Positions 9,961-20,784 of a DNA stretch of 64,000 nt are shown in pieces. Every line of letters begins with the position of its first letter. Position 1 is the first letter of the stretch. The translations under genes and the position numbers were made by a program. This stretch comes from Phytophthora colocasiae (taxonomy: Eukaryota; Oomycota; Peronosporomycetes; Peronosporales; Peronosporaceae): NCBI GenBank assembly GCA_018806915.1, contig JAGKQI010000047.1, forward strand, positions 1,302,001 through 1,366,000, read 5' to 3'. The notes beneath the pieces were generated by a model. The model made no database searches, was not told where the DNA came from, and saw nothing but the letters and a program-made list of their open reading frames with translations.

Positions 9961-10353
9961 ATGCGTCTGTCCTTCATACTGCCCGCTGTGATGGCCGCCA
10001 TCTACTGCACGACGTGTATCGCAACTGCGAACGCCAACCAAAACAAGATATCGATGGTGCACTCGCTCGATACACGGCTAGGCGATGATGCTGGTGGCAT
10101 AGGATTTCTTCGTACGGAGAAAGCGAAACCCGACACAGAGGAACGAGGTATCCGTGATACGGCAGATCAGTTGCTAGCGAAAGTGTTGGCCAAAAAAATA
10201 ATGAAAGATCCTACGAAGGCGACTTCCGCGTACAACAAGTGGGAGAAGAAGTATACTCTGTCGCAACTAACCAAGCTCTTGACGTCCAAGAAGAAAGGGA
10301 AATACGATCAGGTACTCAACGGCTACGCGATCCACCTGGATCTCGCGGCGTGA
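9961..10353 (+). CDS. RxLR-EER-like effector candidate, copy 3 (GFLR)
   Basis: A 130-residue secreted protein with the same signal peptide as copy 1, but residues 48-51 read GFLR, so the first Arg of the RxLR motif is lost. EER is kept at 60-62. Two residues are missing between the two motifs compared with copy 1 (RTEKAK versus RVDHEKAK). The C-terminal Lys-rich helical domain is nearly unchanged. The start at 9961 is chosen because the frame from the duplicated upstream ATG at 9840 stops before this gene. Degenerate RxLR motifs with an intact EER occur in functional oomycete effectors, so this is not necessarily dead. Confidence 0.8.
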   Translation: MRLSFILPAVMAAIYCTTCIATANANQNKISMVHSLDTRLGDDAGGIGFLRTEKAKPDTEERGIRDTADQLLAKVLAKKIMKDPTKATSAYNKWEKKYTLSQLTKLLTSKKKGKYDQVLNGYAIHLDLAA

Positions 10354-10820
10354 TTTCGTCTCTACTGGAAGACTACTACTGGAGTACAAATTGGTTCCAG
10401 AATAAAATCAATTACAAGTTCTCCTTCTGTCCTGCTGTAAACATTGTCTTCTGTTCATCTAGGTACGGTAAGCAGATCTTGGAGATCGCAAACGAGTACG
10501 GCGGATCACAATTGATAAAAGTCAAAGGCTTTATTCATCACTACATAGAAATCAGTGCTTGCAAAATGACGGGGATTAATGTGCGTTTGCAGAAATCATC
10601 TGATCGGAGTGGGAATCAATTCACTTCTCTGCTGGGCGCTTCGCTGAACGAGTACAGTCGAGCTACCAGCTTGTAGTGTTCTGTAATGATTCTCCCATCA
10701 TCACCACTACTGTGTCTTGTCTTGGTGGCTCTATTCGACGCAATTCATCATGAAGCTTCAGCCACAGGTTTTACACCCAGCACTATGACTTGAATTCAAG
10801 TAACTTTGACCTGCCTCATT

Positions 10821-13050
10821 GGTAGATTCTATATGGGTTCGTATACTGGTCGGCTCGTATTTCGGATCGTGTGTTAGGGCGGGTCGCCTTTTTTACAGAT
10901 CGTCGTTTCGATCGTGCCTCTTCCTAACGGCATGGAATCCATGCCGCCCTTTTGGTCTGTGTGCACGAGTCGAGTACGAGGAGTCTGCCCGTGCCACCGC
11001 GTGGCGTTTGTCCGCGTCACTATGTGACGTTCTTCCATGGTGGTAAAAGGCAATGCAAATATCTGCTGGCATAGAACTTCCTCGAATTGGAGCTCACATA
11101 CCTTCGAACCTGAGTTTGAGCCCTCCTCCACACATACGCAACCTGTCTTATCGGTCTATCAAATATTCCTGTGCTGGAAGCAACGGAACGTTGTTGAGAA
11201 TTTGTCTTCTAACTGCCATGGCAAGTCAAATCGTGGACAGAGGAGGAAACCTCACAGCCCTAGCGACAGGAGAACGAGAGTTTGATACGACACTGAATCA
11301 TCGGGGATTCGAGTACACGCGTGCGTGGTATCGAACGTAAAGATGGTGTTCAGGTGCAAAGTAAACCGAAGCAAGAAATGCAAGGTACGTTTGGAGCTTA
11401 AACCTGCCGTGGAAGGATACACGTTGGTGAACGTACACACATGTGTCGAACCTCTGCGTTCATCGGCCGGTATAGAAGATTGTACAAAGGCGATGAAAGA
11501 ACGTATTGATACGCTGGCCATCTTTGACTTGACTCGTCTTGTACATGAGCTGTGGAAACAAGTCCGTTCAGAGTTCTACAAGGATGACGATACAATTCGC
11601 AAAGGACTGTCGGAAGAACAAGTCTCCAGTCGTGTTTATCGTGCTCGGCAGAAACACTACGGCTCTCACATGCTAGAGCTTGTCGAGGTCCCACCTCTCT
11701 CGATGGTAGAGGGTAAACCGCTGAGCTTTTTCCAGTTCCATGTATCGCGCCTTAATGCTGACCCCACCGCAAGCCTGACCGTCTCATTGGCTGGGCTCAT
11801 CCAGAACTTCGACAACTATTGATGTATAATGGGGTATCGGTGTTTTTCGACGACACCTTTCGTTGCGTGCCACCTGAGTTCAAACAGTGCATGGACATGA
11901 TCAAGCGAGCAAGCTGTTCATTCCTGTATACTACGTCCTATGCAGTTCCAAAGCAAACGACATGTACTTCGACATTTTGGAGATGATCTACCGAGACACA
12001 GATGAAAAGCTCGAGCCGTGTGACGTTGTTTGCGACTTCGAGCTGCCGCTCATTCACGCTGTTGAAAAACAGTTTCCCAACACAGGCTGTTTGTTTTACT
12101 TGAAGCAGGCAGTCCGTAGACGCATGAGAGCTACGTACGGGATACCCGACCGGCAGGTTTGAATCGCAATGGAGAAAGGTGTCTTGGATGTACTTACGGT
12201 GATTGATCCAAAATTAGTGTCCCGAGAGGGTATTCGATGGGTGAAACGTACAATTCGATCCCGGTGTATCCAAGCGGGCCTCTTATACTCTCGATCCAAG
12301 TGGAAGTTGTTTTGGGGGTACTTTCGCGCTACGTGGATTGACCGGTACAACATTGAGTCGTGGAATGTTCATGGTCTCGAGAACAGCCTCGTTGCGAGGA
12401 CAAACAATCCGCTTGAGCGATTCCATCGTGAGTTGAACCGCTCATTTCCAACCCCGCATCCCAACATTCCAACCTTTGTGCGTACAATTCGGACCATCTC
12501 ACAAGATTTTGTGACGAAGCTGTCGGACGTTGCTCAAGGCCGCCGAAAGAGAGGCAGAAAACGCAAAGCAAACAAACGGAAACATCACAGCGTTCTCGCA
12601 GCTCTGAGCAGCACAAAGAACATATTGATCTTCCATCGCCAGTGGTGTTCACTGAAGCTGACGCTGCGTCTGACTCCGAGAGTGAAATCGAAATCTTCTG
12701 GCGATGACACAAACCGCAAAGACGACGATGAGAAGACTGAAAGCATTCCAGATACTTCCTACGAGCCCACGGAGTATTGTGATGACGTCGAAAGCAATTG
12801 TGAAGCTGTCGTGTAGTGGCATCTCAATTTCGTGTAGCCAGAGCTTCATTTTACATTTATTGTATCACATTCGTTTGTCGTAGGACCTAGATGTAGTTTC
12901 GTCTTTAGGTGTAGCGAACTAGTACTCCTTGATCGACTACATATAACAGTACTGTACATGACTATTGATCGGACCTGGTAAATTGATCGGCATAATCACA
13001 CGACCCAAACACACGAGCCGACCAGTATACGAACCACGAAAAAGTCTATC
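10821..13050 (+). mobile_element. Complete MULE DNA transposon, unit 2
   Basis: It is flanked by the 8-bp direct repeat gcctcatt (10813-10820 and 13051-13058). The ends form an imperfect inverted repeat of about 45 bases, with a clean core GGTTCGTATACTGGTCGG at 10836 and its complement ending at 13035. The transposase on the plus strand is broken. The same element is present, cut by the window edge, in unit 1, so insertion predates the duplication. Confidence 0.88.
11218..12816 (+). pseudogene. MULE transposase, degraded
   Basis: The ATG at 11218 opens the frame MASQIVDRGG, leading to RGFEYTRAW, a block shared with the MULE at 52011-53060. The frame changes near 11338 and again near 11820-11890. 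An in-frame TGA sits at 12160-12162 before the block IAMEKGVLD. The catalytic region reads VFFDDTFRCVP and VVCDFELPLI, and the zinc-binding-like GCLFHWKQ of relatives is GCLFYLKQ here, so a His is lost. The C-terminal part has ARTNNPLERFHREL and a basic/acidic tail ending at 12816. It is incapable of making a full transposase. Confidence 0.85.
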
Positions 13051-13170
13051 GCCTCATTTACACTCAGATTCAATTCTGCAGTCCACACCTTAAGTTAACC
13101 CCATACGAAGACACTTTACCTCTCCAGGTTCTAGCTAAAGACAAAAGTCGAAGACGGTCGAGAGCTCAGT

Positions 13171-14064
13171 ATGTTCACGGAAGGAAACCTCCAGACCAAC
13201 GTGCTGTTCAAGGCCGCCGGTGCCGTTGGCAAAGAGACACCGCAGTGGGTGCAGACCTGCAGAACGCCAACAAGGTGCCGCTCCTTGCCGTCGGACTCAT
13301 GCAGCCCATTCCCAGGGTGCCCAACATCCTACCCGTGCAGGTCGTCAAGATCGGCCAGTTTGCTCTTGCTGTCACCAACTTCGAGACGACCACCATGGCT
13401 GGACGACGCATCCGTTCCACACCCAAGACAGCACTTAAAGGTGCAGGTGTAACAGAGGTCGAGTTGGCTGCTGTCAGCAACGCCTACGCGCAGTACATGA
13501 CCACCAAGGAGGAGTACTTGACACAGAACTACGAAGGCGCGTCGACGCTCTTTGGTCTCAACCAATTGGCGGTCGTGCAGCAGGAGCTCGCCCGCGTCGC
13601 CTCATCCGTGGCCGATTCGTCTGTTCCGCTGGACGTGGGTCCCACGCCGACCGAAGTTCACTGATCACGTTGCAGACGGGTGTGGTGCTCGATTCAGCGC
13701 CGTTGCTGAAATCCTTCAACTCCGTGCGCACTCAGCCGTCCAGCTCGTATGCTGTGGGGAGTGTCGCCTCAGCCGCCGGCGCACACCCGAAGAACGCACT
13801 CACACTCGTTTCATCATTCTGCGACGTGCAGAAGCTCAGCTCCACCGGTGCGTACACGACCGTCCTGACCGATGCGCACTGGGACTTACGCTACCACTGG
13901 GAGCACTACCTCATCGCCGAGAGCAAGAATATGTGCGAGTGGAACATCCGCATTGGTGGGCAGCTGGTACGTATCGGTTCACACACCGTGGTTACTCGAA
14001 GAACCTGTTGGGTACGCTGAAAGCGTACGAAGGCACTTCCAACACCTTCACCGTAACTGCGTAG
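13171..14064 (+). pseudogene. Neutral ceramidase pseudogene, C-terminal half (unit 2)
   Basis: This is a near-identical copy of 1418-2311 with the same three frame changes and only a few substitutions (for example KKEY to KEEY in the NAYAQYMTTK block). The shared lesions show that both copies derive from an already broken gene. Its 5' flank (13051-13150) resembles the inverse complement of its 3' flank near 14945-15060, so the pseudogene sits between short inverted copies of one sequence. Confidence 0.78.
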
Positions 14065-14942
14065 ACCTGACTGGCACTACAGGTTTCAAGCTGACTGCAT
14101 TGTCTGTAATGTTAACTTCTCAAAACATGTCGTAAATCCTTGCGCATGTAGCTATTTTGTTTCTGTGTTGACGAGTCCATTCTACCCCAAAGAACGCAGA
14201 TACTACGTAGTACTGTACAAGTACGTCGAATGTTGGATCGTGAGGACCACCTAGACGATTAACGACTTGCAGTAATCTAAATCTTCGATCGTGGAGTACA
14301 TCGACAACAGAAATTGTATAGTGCCTATTTCGAAGTATTCATGCTGGCTAATAAGAATACGATATGGGGCTGAAAGACGACGATGCTCTGGGTTTAATGC
14401 TTGAGTGTGGAGATGTTCCTGCATTTAAAGAGGTTCCAGTTGTGAGAATGCGTTTTGAGAATGAGTTGTTTTGATCGAACAGACATCAATTCTGTAATGA
14501 AAGACAAAATGTAAGTACCTGTGTGTTATGGTGGGGGGTCCATTCGTTCCCTCCTTTATGCATTCGAGGTGTTGAGGCAAGCATAATGAAGTTTTTTCTG
14601 TATGATCGTTGGTAGGGAGGGGCATATTCGAGGTGGATATTGATGATATCTAATCTGTTTCTATGCTAAAAAACGGCAACGAAGAACCAGAGCGATGTGT
14701 TAATTGCGGACGTTAGAGCTCTTCTTCGCGAAGAATAGCACCGTATGGCTGCGATGGGCTGTGAAATTGGGTTCCGGAAGGCGATTAATCTAGAAGTTCT
14801 ACACACTTGCTACCATCAAAGGAAGGGCCTCAGTTTGCCTGCATCGACATAATATGTCACATATTATGTGAATACTGGAAATTATAAATGTACTTTCAAA
14901 TTCTACATGTAGTTATAAGGATAACAGGCTTTCACTTGCTCA
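14065..14942. other. Intergenic, no gene recognised (unit 2)
   Basis: This corresponds to 2312-3187. One difference is a short palindromic insertion near 14850 (aatatgtcacatatt) that is absent from unit 1. Confidence 0.5.
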
Positions 14943-15313
14943 GAATATGCCTTTTGTCTAGAGCTAGGACCTGGAGAGGTAAAGTGTCCCCGTATTGTGG
15001 TTAACTTACGGTGTGGACTACCGAATCGAATCTGCTCGACCTCACAGTGAGTGTAAATGAAGCAGGTCAAAGTTGCTTGAATTCAAGTCATAGTGCTGGG
15101 TGTAAAACCTGTGGCTGAAGCTTCATGATGAATTGCGTCGAATAGAGCCACCAAGACAAGACACAGTAGTGGTGATGATGGGAGAATCATTACAGAACAC
15201 TACAAGCTGGTAGCTCGACTGTACTCGTTCAGCGAAGCGCCCAGCAGAGAAGTGAATTGATTCCCACTCCGATCAGATGATTTCTGCAAACGCACATTAA
15301 TCCCCGTCATTTT

Positions 15314-15595
15314 TGTTGCAGGTGATCCAATACGATCCCGCAATGATTACGGTAAGATGTTTACGCCACCGATGATTAGACGAGTAGGATGATTGGACGA
15401 GTACAGAATGTTGGTGATTGGATGCACCAAATGATTGGATGCAGACCAGGTAGAGAAAACAGTGTAAGCTCATATCAATCAATCACTTCTGAATTTCCAT
15501 TCTACCCCTCAAGTGACTTCCCTCGCCTCGGCCTCCTCGCCCCAAGCTTCGGCAGTCCTCCCCTCGCAAGACAACCTCTACCACGACCTTCTTCA
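15314..15595 (+). repeat. Copia 5' LTR
   Basis: 282 bases starting TG and ending CA; it appears identical to the 3' LTR at 19612-19893. Confidence 0.95.
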
Positions 15596-15607
15596 GGTTA
15601 TGAGCCC
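15596..15607 (+). other. Copia primer-binding site (initiator Met tRNA anticodon arm)
   Basis: GGTTATGAGCCC immediately follows the 5' LTR. Its complement GGGCTCATAACC matches the conserved anticodon arm of eukaryotic initiator Met tRNA, as in the half-tRNA priming known for Drosophila copia and yeast Ty5. The assignment of the primer is inference from that match. Confidence 0.7.
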
Positions 15608-18600
15608 AAGTACCATGTCATCTGTCCAAGATACCAAGATCTCCATCGACAAGTTCAACGGCGAGAACTACGCCACGTGGAACCGTTACATGCGTGGCGT
15701 GTTCCTGACCAAGTCGGTGTGGAATGTGGTGAACCGCGAGACGACGCCTACGTTCACGGACTCCAGGGCCAAGGACGAGTATGTCAAGTCGAGCAACGTC
15801 GCCTTCTGTCTGATGCTCCTCCACATGGACGCGGACTACCATCATGTTGTCGACGACTACGAGGAAGCCTGGGTCGCGTGGGCGCGCTTGCGTACCCTTT
15901 ACGGTGGATCGCAGAAGGCTGGACGCATATATCTCAAGCGTCAGCTCTTCAGCATGGAGATGGCAGAAGGCGGAAACATCCTTCACCATTGCAACGAAGT
16001 CCTCAACATCAGCGCGAAGCTTAGCAGTATCGGCGCCAAGATGGAGGACGAGGATGTGGCGATCTGCTTGCTGCGCAGTCTGCCCAAGAGCTACGAGAAC
16101 GTCGTACTCAACATGGAGATGAGCAATGCAGAGCTGCGGACGCAAGATGTAGTGAAGGTGCTCACGAATGAGCATATCAAGCGACAAGGCGAGAAGACTG
16201 CGGCGGTGAAAATCGAGGAAGCAGCGAAGGCCTTCAACGCCGAGCGTCAAACTCGCCGGTGTGACTACTGCGGAAAATTGGGGCACGTTATCGACAAGTG
16301 CTGGACCAAGCAGAAAGAAGAAAATCGAGGAGCACGACGCGGCCGAGGTGGTCGCGGTGCCAGCAACGTTGAGTGGTGCGACGACGATGACGACTACATC
16401 GCGTTTGCAGTCTCCATGTCGACAGCGTGTGGAATGTCGTCGGGCAAGAAGTTTCAAGGCTCATGGGCGATCGACAGTGGTGCAACCCACCACATTTGCA
16501 ACGACAAGTCCAAGTTCATCGACATCAACTTGCGCGACGAAGGCGAACTCACAGTTGCCAACGGTCAAACGGCCAAGATTTTGGGAGTTGGTACCGTTGT
16601 GCAACAAGTGATTCTGCCCAACCGGAGTGTGCGCGACGTCCGAATCGAAGATGCTCTCTACGTGCCGAGTATGAACAAGAACCTGCTATCTGTGCCTCAG
16701 ATCAACCGAAGTGGAGACTTCAAGGTGGTGTTTGACGGCTCCGAGATGCACATTGCGCGCAAGTCGTCGAAGAAGATCGTTGCTTCCGCAGACCTGATCG
16801 ACGGACTCTACTGGCTACGAGTACCAAAGGGTTCTGCCAATTCGACGACTACGGTCTCGATCAACAGTGTCGATCTTCATGCGCGGATGGGTCATGCTCC
16901 GAACGACGTGCTACGGAAGATGGTTTCGAGCGGCATGGTGACGGGCGCAAAAATGCCGACCTCGTCAAAGAACTCAAGCGGATGCCGCGGGTGTCAGCAA
17001 GGGAAGATGGTCCAAAAACCCTTTCCGAGTAACCCGGACAAGCCCAAGTACAAGCCATTCGAGTTCCTGCACTTCGACCTTTGTGGCCCCATGGAGAAAG
17101 AGTCGCTTGGTGGCAGCAAGTATCTACTGCTGATCACTGACGAAGCCAGCGGCTGCATGACGGGATTCTGTTAGCGCGCCAAGTCGGAGAGTGAAGACTG
17201 TCTGCGCAAGTTCATCGCTAAAGTGGAGCGCCAATTCGATGCCAGGGTCAAGTTCGTGCGTCATGACGGTGCCAAGGAGTTCGCGACCAACTCGCTCAAG
17301 GCCTTTTACGACAATCATGGCATTGAAGTCCAGCCGACGGTTCGATATGCGCATCAGACGAATGCTACTGCGGAACGCGCCAACCGGACGATTGTGACTA
17401 TCGGGCGCAGCATGCTTCACTTCGCACGTTTGGACAAGACGTTTTGGGCGGAAGCGGCGATGACGGCAATTTACATCAAGAATCGACTGCCGTCACCCAA
17501 GGTCCCAGGGAAGACGCCGTTTGAGATTGTGTACAAGAGGAAGCCCAACGTGAAGCACATGCGCGTTTTCGGGTGCAAGGCCTACGTCCTGACGCCGAAG
17601 GAGAAGCGACTCAAGTGGGACCCCAAGGCTCGTGAAGGAATTTTCATGGGCTATGAAGAGCGTTCGAAGGCGTATCGCGTTTATGACATCGAGGCGGGCC
17701 AGGTAGTGATTTCTCGCGATGTCACTTTCGACGAATCGACCTTCGACGACGCCAATGTTGTTGTGGATGATGATGAAGATGTCGAAGATGCTGCGGATAT
17801 CCATGAAGACCTCGAGATTTCGAACGACCATGGAACGCGTGAATTCAAGCAGGCGGGGAAACGCAAGGCTCGTTCTAATGCTGAGGATCGTGAACATGTT
17901 CGTCGACCGCGTCGCAGCGCTGGATTAGAAGAAGCAAGCGCTCCGGACTCTGACCATCAAGAAGCCAAATCTGAAGACAATGATGATGATGACTCGACTC
18001 AGCCGATGTACTGGCGTGCGAGTGCCAATGCAGTGGAGACGAGTGACAGCGCCGAGCCGAAGACGTTCCAAGATGCTGTGAGCGGCGAAGACCAAGTCCA
18101 CTGGCGGAAGGCGATCCGAGCAGAACTCAAGTCGATGCGACTTCGTGGAGTGTTTCGTGGCGCCAAATTACCGAACAACCAACGCGCGGTCGGAACCAAG
18201 TGGGTGTTCAAGATCAAGCGTAAAGCCGACGGGTCCATCGAGAAGTACAAGGCTCGACTCGTCGCGAAAGGATTTGTGCAGAAGTATGGCATCGACTACA
18301 CCGAGACGTTTTCGCCGGTGGTCAAGTACGTCACGCTGCGAATGATCATCGCTGTGGCCAAGTTCTTCAATTGGCCCCTCGACCAACTTGATGTTGTCAC
18401 GGCGTTCCTGTACGGCTTGATGAAGGAGAAGGTGTTCTGCAGTGTTCCAGAAGGCGTGGAACTTGATGACGGCTACGACTGCGTGGAACTGCTCAAGGCG
18501 ATCTACGGTCTCAAGCAAGCTTCTCGAGTGTGGAATGAGACTTTTGACGAGTATGTGCGCTCCATCGGATTTCGCGTTTCGAGCTACGATCCGTGCCTCT

Positions 18601-19604
18601 ACATCAAGATTGTCGATGGTGACTGCGTTCTGATGCTGGTGTACGTCGACGATGTTTTGGTGACCGGAAGCTCTTCGACGATCATTGCTGAAGTCAAGAA
18701 ACAGCTCAAGGCACGATTCGAGATGACCGACAGCGGCAAATGTTCCTTCATTCTGGGGATTGAGGTGGTCGACAATGCGGATGGCAGTGTCACATTGAGT
18801 CAAGCTCGCTACATCAACGACATCCTGGAGCGCTTTGGCATGCAGAACTGCAAACCTGCTGCCAGTCCAGTCGACCTCAGCATGAAGCTCGTTGCCAGTG
18901 ACGTCTCGACCAAGTTGGATGCGCCGTTCCGCGAAGCTGTCGGTGCTCTCATGCACTTGATGACGTCGACTCGCCCGGACATTGCTTTTGCAGTTGGTTA
19001 CGTTTCGCGCTTCATGGAGAATCCTCAAGTCGAGCACTGGATTGCAGTCAAGCGCATCTTCCGTTACCTTCAGGGCACCAAGTCGCATGGACTCCGTTTT
19101 TCGCCGACCAAGGGAATCGACTTTCGTGGCTATTCGGATGCAGACTGGGCTGGTGACCACAGTGACCGCAAGTCGACTTCAGGCTACCTGTTTCAAGTTC
19201 TTGGCGGACCTGTGTCGTGGGGATCCAAGAAGCAATCGAGTGTGTCTCTTTCCACGAGTGAAGCCGAGTACATTGCGCTCAGTCTGGCAATCCAAGAAGG
19301 CAAGTGGGTGCACAAGCTTCTGTGTGAGATCCTTGACGCTGCAGGCGAAGACATCCCGGATCTGAAGATTTTCGAAGACAATCAGTCGTGCATCAAGATG
19401 ACGAAGAACCCTGTGAACCATGGCCGCGCGAAGCACATCGACATCAAGTACCACCACATCCGTGATGAAGTCAAGCGCGGTGAAGTGATCGTCGAGTACT
19501 GCGAGACCACGACCATGCTGGCCGACATCTTGACCAAGGGACTCGGCGGACCTCGTCACAAGGACTTAACGACGGCTCTTGGCGTTCAAGCGTGTTCGCA
19601 TTGA
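15600..19604 (+). pseudogene. Copia gag-pol polyprotein with one internal TAG
   Basis: The start is the ATG at 15600, just after the 5' LTR. Domains in order: gag (UBN2-type, [11 protein letters not shown] near residue 18); zinc knuckle [14 protein letters not shown] near 221; protease DSGA near 292; integrase zinc region (LHARMGHA) and rve core with FVRHDGAKEF; RT with KWVFKIKRKADG and YVDDVL near residue 1015; RNase H with STSEAEYIALS and HIDIKYHHIRD. The frame is open for about 1,335 codons except one in-frame TAG at 17172-17174 in the integrase. That is probably a nonsense mutation in an otherwise complete young copy. Confidence 0.93.
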
Positions 19605-19611
19605 GAGGGGC
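19600..19611 (+). other. Copia polypurine tract
   Basis: The purine-rich TTGAGAGGGGC directly precedes the 3' LTR, overlapping the end of the polyprotein frame, where plus-strand DNA synthesis is primed in LTR elements. Confidence 0.6.
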
Positions 19612-19893
19612 TGTTGCAGGTGATCCAATACGATCCCGCAATGATTACGGTAAGATGTTTACGCCACCGATGATTAGACGAGTAGGATGATTGGACGAGT
19701 ACAGAATGTTGGTGATTGGATGCACCAAATGATTGGATGCAGACCAGGTAGAGAAAACAGTGTAAGCTCATATCAATCAATCACTTCTGAATTTCCATTC
19801 TACCCCTCAAGTGACTTCCCTCGCCTCGGCCTCCTCGCCCCAAGCTTCGGCAGTCCTCCCCTCGCAAGACAACCTCTACCACGACCTTCTTCA
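19612..19893 (+). repeat. Copia 3' LTR
   Basis: 282 bases; it appears identical to 15314-15595 and is followed by the target duplication atttt. Confidence 0.95.
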
Positions 19894-20108
19894 ATTTTGC
19901 AAGCACTGATTTCTATGTAGCGATGAATAAAGCCTTTGACTTTTATCAATTGTGAATCCGCCGTACTCGTTTGCGATCTCCAAGATCTGCTTACCGTACC
20001 TAGATGAACAGAAGACAATGTTTACAGCAGGACAGAAGGAGAACTTGTAATTGATTTTAATCTGGAACCAATTTGTACTCCACTAGCAGTCTTTCAGTAG
20101 AGACGAAA

Positions 20109-20507
20109 TCACGCCGCGAGATCCAGGTGGATCGCGTAGCCGTTGAGTACCTGATCGTATTTCCCTTTCTCTTGGACGTCAAGAGATTGGTTAGTTGCGA
20201 CAGAGTATACTTCTTCTCCCACTTGTTGTAAGTGGAAGTCGCCTTCGTAGGATCTTTCATTATTTTTTTGGCCAACACTTTCGCTAGCAAACTGATCTGC
20301 CTTATCAAGAATACCGCGTTCCTCTGTGTCGGGTTTCGCTTTCTCATGGTCTACACGAAGAAATCTTCTGCCACCGGCATCACCGCTCAGTCGTGCACCG
20401 AGCGAGTGCACCATCGATATCTTGTTTTGGTTGGCGTTCGCAGTTGCGATACACGTCGTGCAGTAGATGGCGGCCATCACAGCGGGCAGTATGAAGGACA
20501 GACGCAT
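20109..20507 (-). CDS. RxLR-EER effector candidate, copy 2 (RFLR), central domain frame-shifted
   Basis: The start (ATG at 20507), signal peptide, RFLR (48-51) and EER (62-64) are as in copy 1. An extra A near 20290 shifts the frame after ILDKADQ, and a one-base loss near 20170 restores it at [11 protein letters not shown]. The product is thus again 132 residues with the same last 20, but about 40 residues between are a different sequence (starts [11 protein letters not shown], ends SLDVQE). The helical Lys-rich pattern of copy 1 is lost. It is either a decaying gene that by chance regained frame, or a variant under diversifying selection. The Copia element lies about 200 bases beyond its 3' end. 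Confidence 0.65.
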   Translation of the reverse strand: MRLSFILPAVMAAIYCTTCIATANANQNKISMVHSLGARLSGDAGGRRFLRVDHEKAKPDTEERGILDKADQFASESVGQKNNERSYEGDFHLQQVGEEVYSVATNQSLDVQEKGKYDQVLNGYAIHLDLAA

Positions 20508-20551
20508 GGTTTGAATTGCTTGAAGACTTGAGAGGTTGCTAGTTGGAAGCG

Positions 20552-20564
20552 AAATGGAAAATGG
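20552..20564 (-). promoter_or_regulatory. Oomycete core promoter of RxLR copy 2
   Basis: CCATTTTCCATTT on the minus strand, identical to the element of copy 1 and at the same distance from the ATG. Confidence 0.7.
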
Positions 20565-20583
20565 CACCATTGGGTGGAGGACG

Positions 20584-20731
20584 CATGTGATCTAACGGGT
20601 TTGTAGCGACGTGACCAAAAAAGATTATGATAGCCAATATTGGCGATCATACCGTAATCCCCTCGTGTTAATCAATATGGGCCATATAATACATGTTTGG
20701 CCACGTCGCTACAAACACGTTAGATCACATG
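20584..20731. mobile_element. Palindromic MITE, decayed copy
   Basis: The counterpart of 4232-4380. The outer arms (catgtgatctaacg and the complement) are preserved, but the inner arms carry several substitutions and short deletions (aaaaaagattatgatagcc against gggccatataatacatg), so the central palindrome is broken. Confidence 0.7.
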
Positions 20732-20784
20732 ACCAAATCGCTTGGTCGTGTAGAGAGTCAATGAACTTTATTATTTGTGTAGAA

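Larger units (their letters stand above)
9773..10014 (+). repeat. 121-bp tandem duplication of RxLR promoter and signal-peptide start
   Basis: Bases 9773-9893 are repeated at 9894-10014. The unit contains the core promoter, the 5' UTR, the ATG and the first 18 codons of the RxLR gene. The same region is single-copy in RxLR copy 4. The upstream ATG at 9840 opens a frame that encodes the start of the signal peptide and then stops at a TAG in the second unit after about 29 codons. Confidence 0.9.
1..10820. repeat. Tandem segmental duplication, unit 1 (left end outside window)
   Basis: Read against 12694-24768, this stretch matches nearly base for base in the same order and orientation: MULE tail, ceramidase pseudogene, RxLR arm, MITE, SINE-like repeat, kanadaptin, hairpins, RxLR arm. 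Differences are mostly clean insertions (hAT at 87-1017 and pogo at 4928-6970 here, Copia at 15314-19893 in the other unit) plus scattered single-base changes. The unit ends at 10820, where the MULE of unit 2 begins. That the copies arose by one tandem duplication is an inference from order and orientation. Confidence 0.9.
9771..10820 (+). repeat. Right arm of the inverted repeat flanking kanadaptin, unit 1
   Basis: This is the inverse complement of 3188-4231. It contains RxLR copy 3 and its 3' flank. The arm is cut at 10820 by the MULE of unit 2; the matching continuation reappears at 13051-13150 with lower identity. Confidence 0.8.
15314..19893 (+). mobile_element. Copia LTR retrotransposon, complete
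   Basis: Two 282-bp LTRs (TGTTGCAGG to CTTCTTCA) enclose gag-pol. The 5-bp target duplication atttt is at 15309-15313 and 19894-19898, and the empty site is seen in unit 1 near 3551. By eye the two LTRs are identical, so insertion was recent and after the segmental duplication. Domain order protease, integrase, RT, RNase H places it in Copia/Pseudoviridae. It splits the left inverted-repeat arm of unit 2. Confidence 0.96.
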
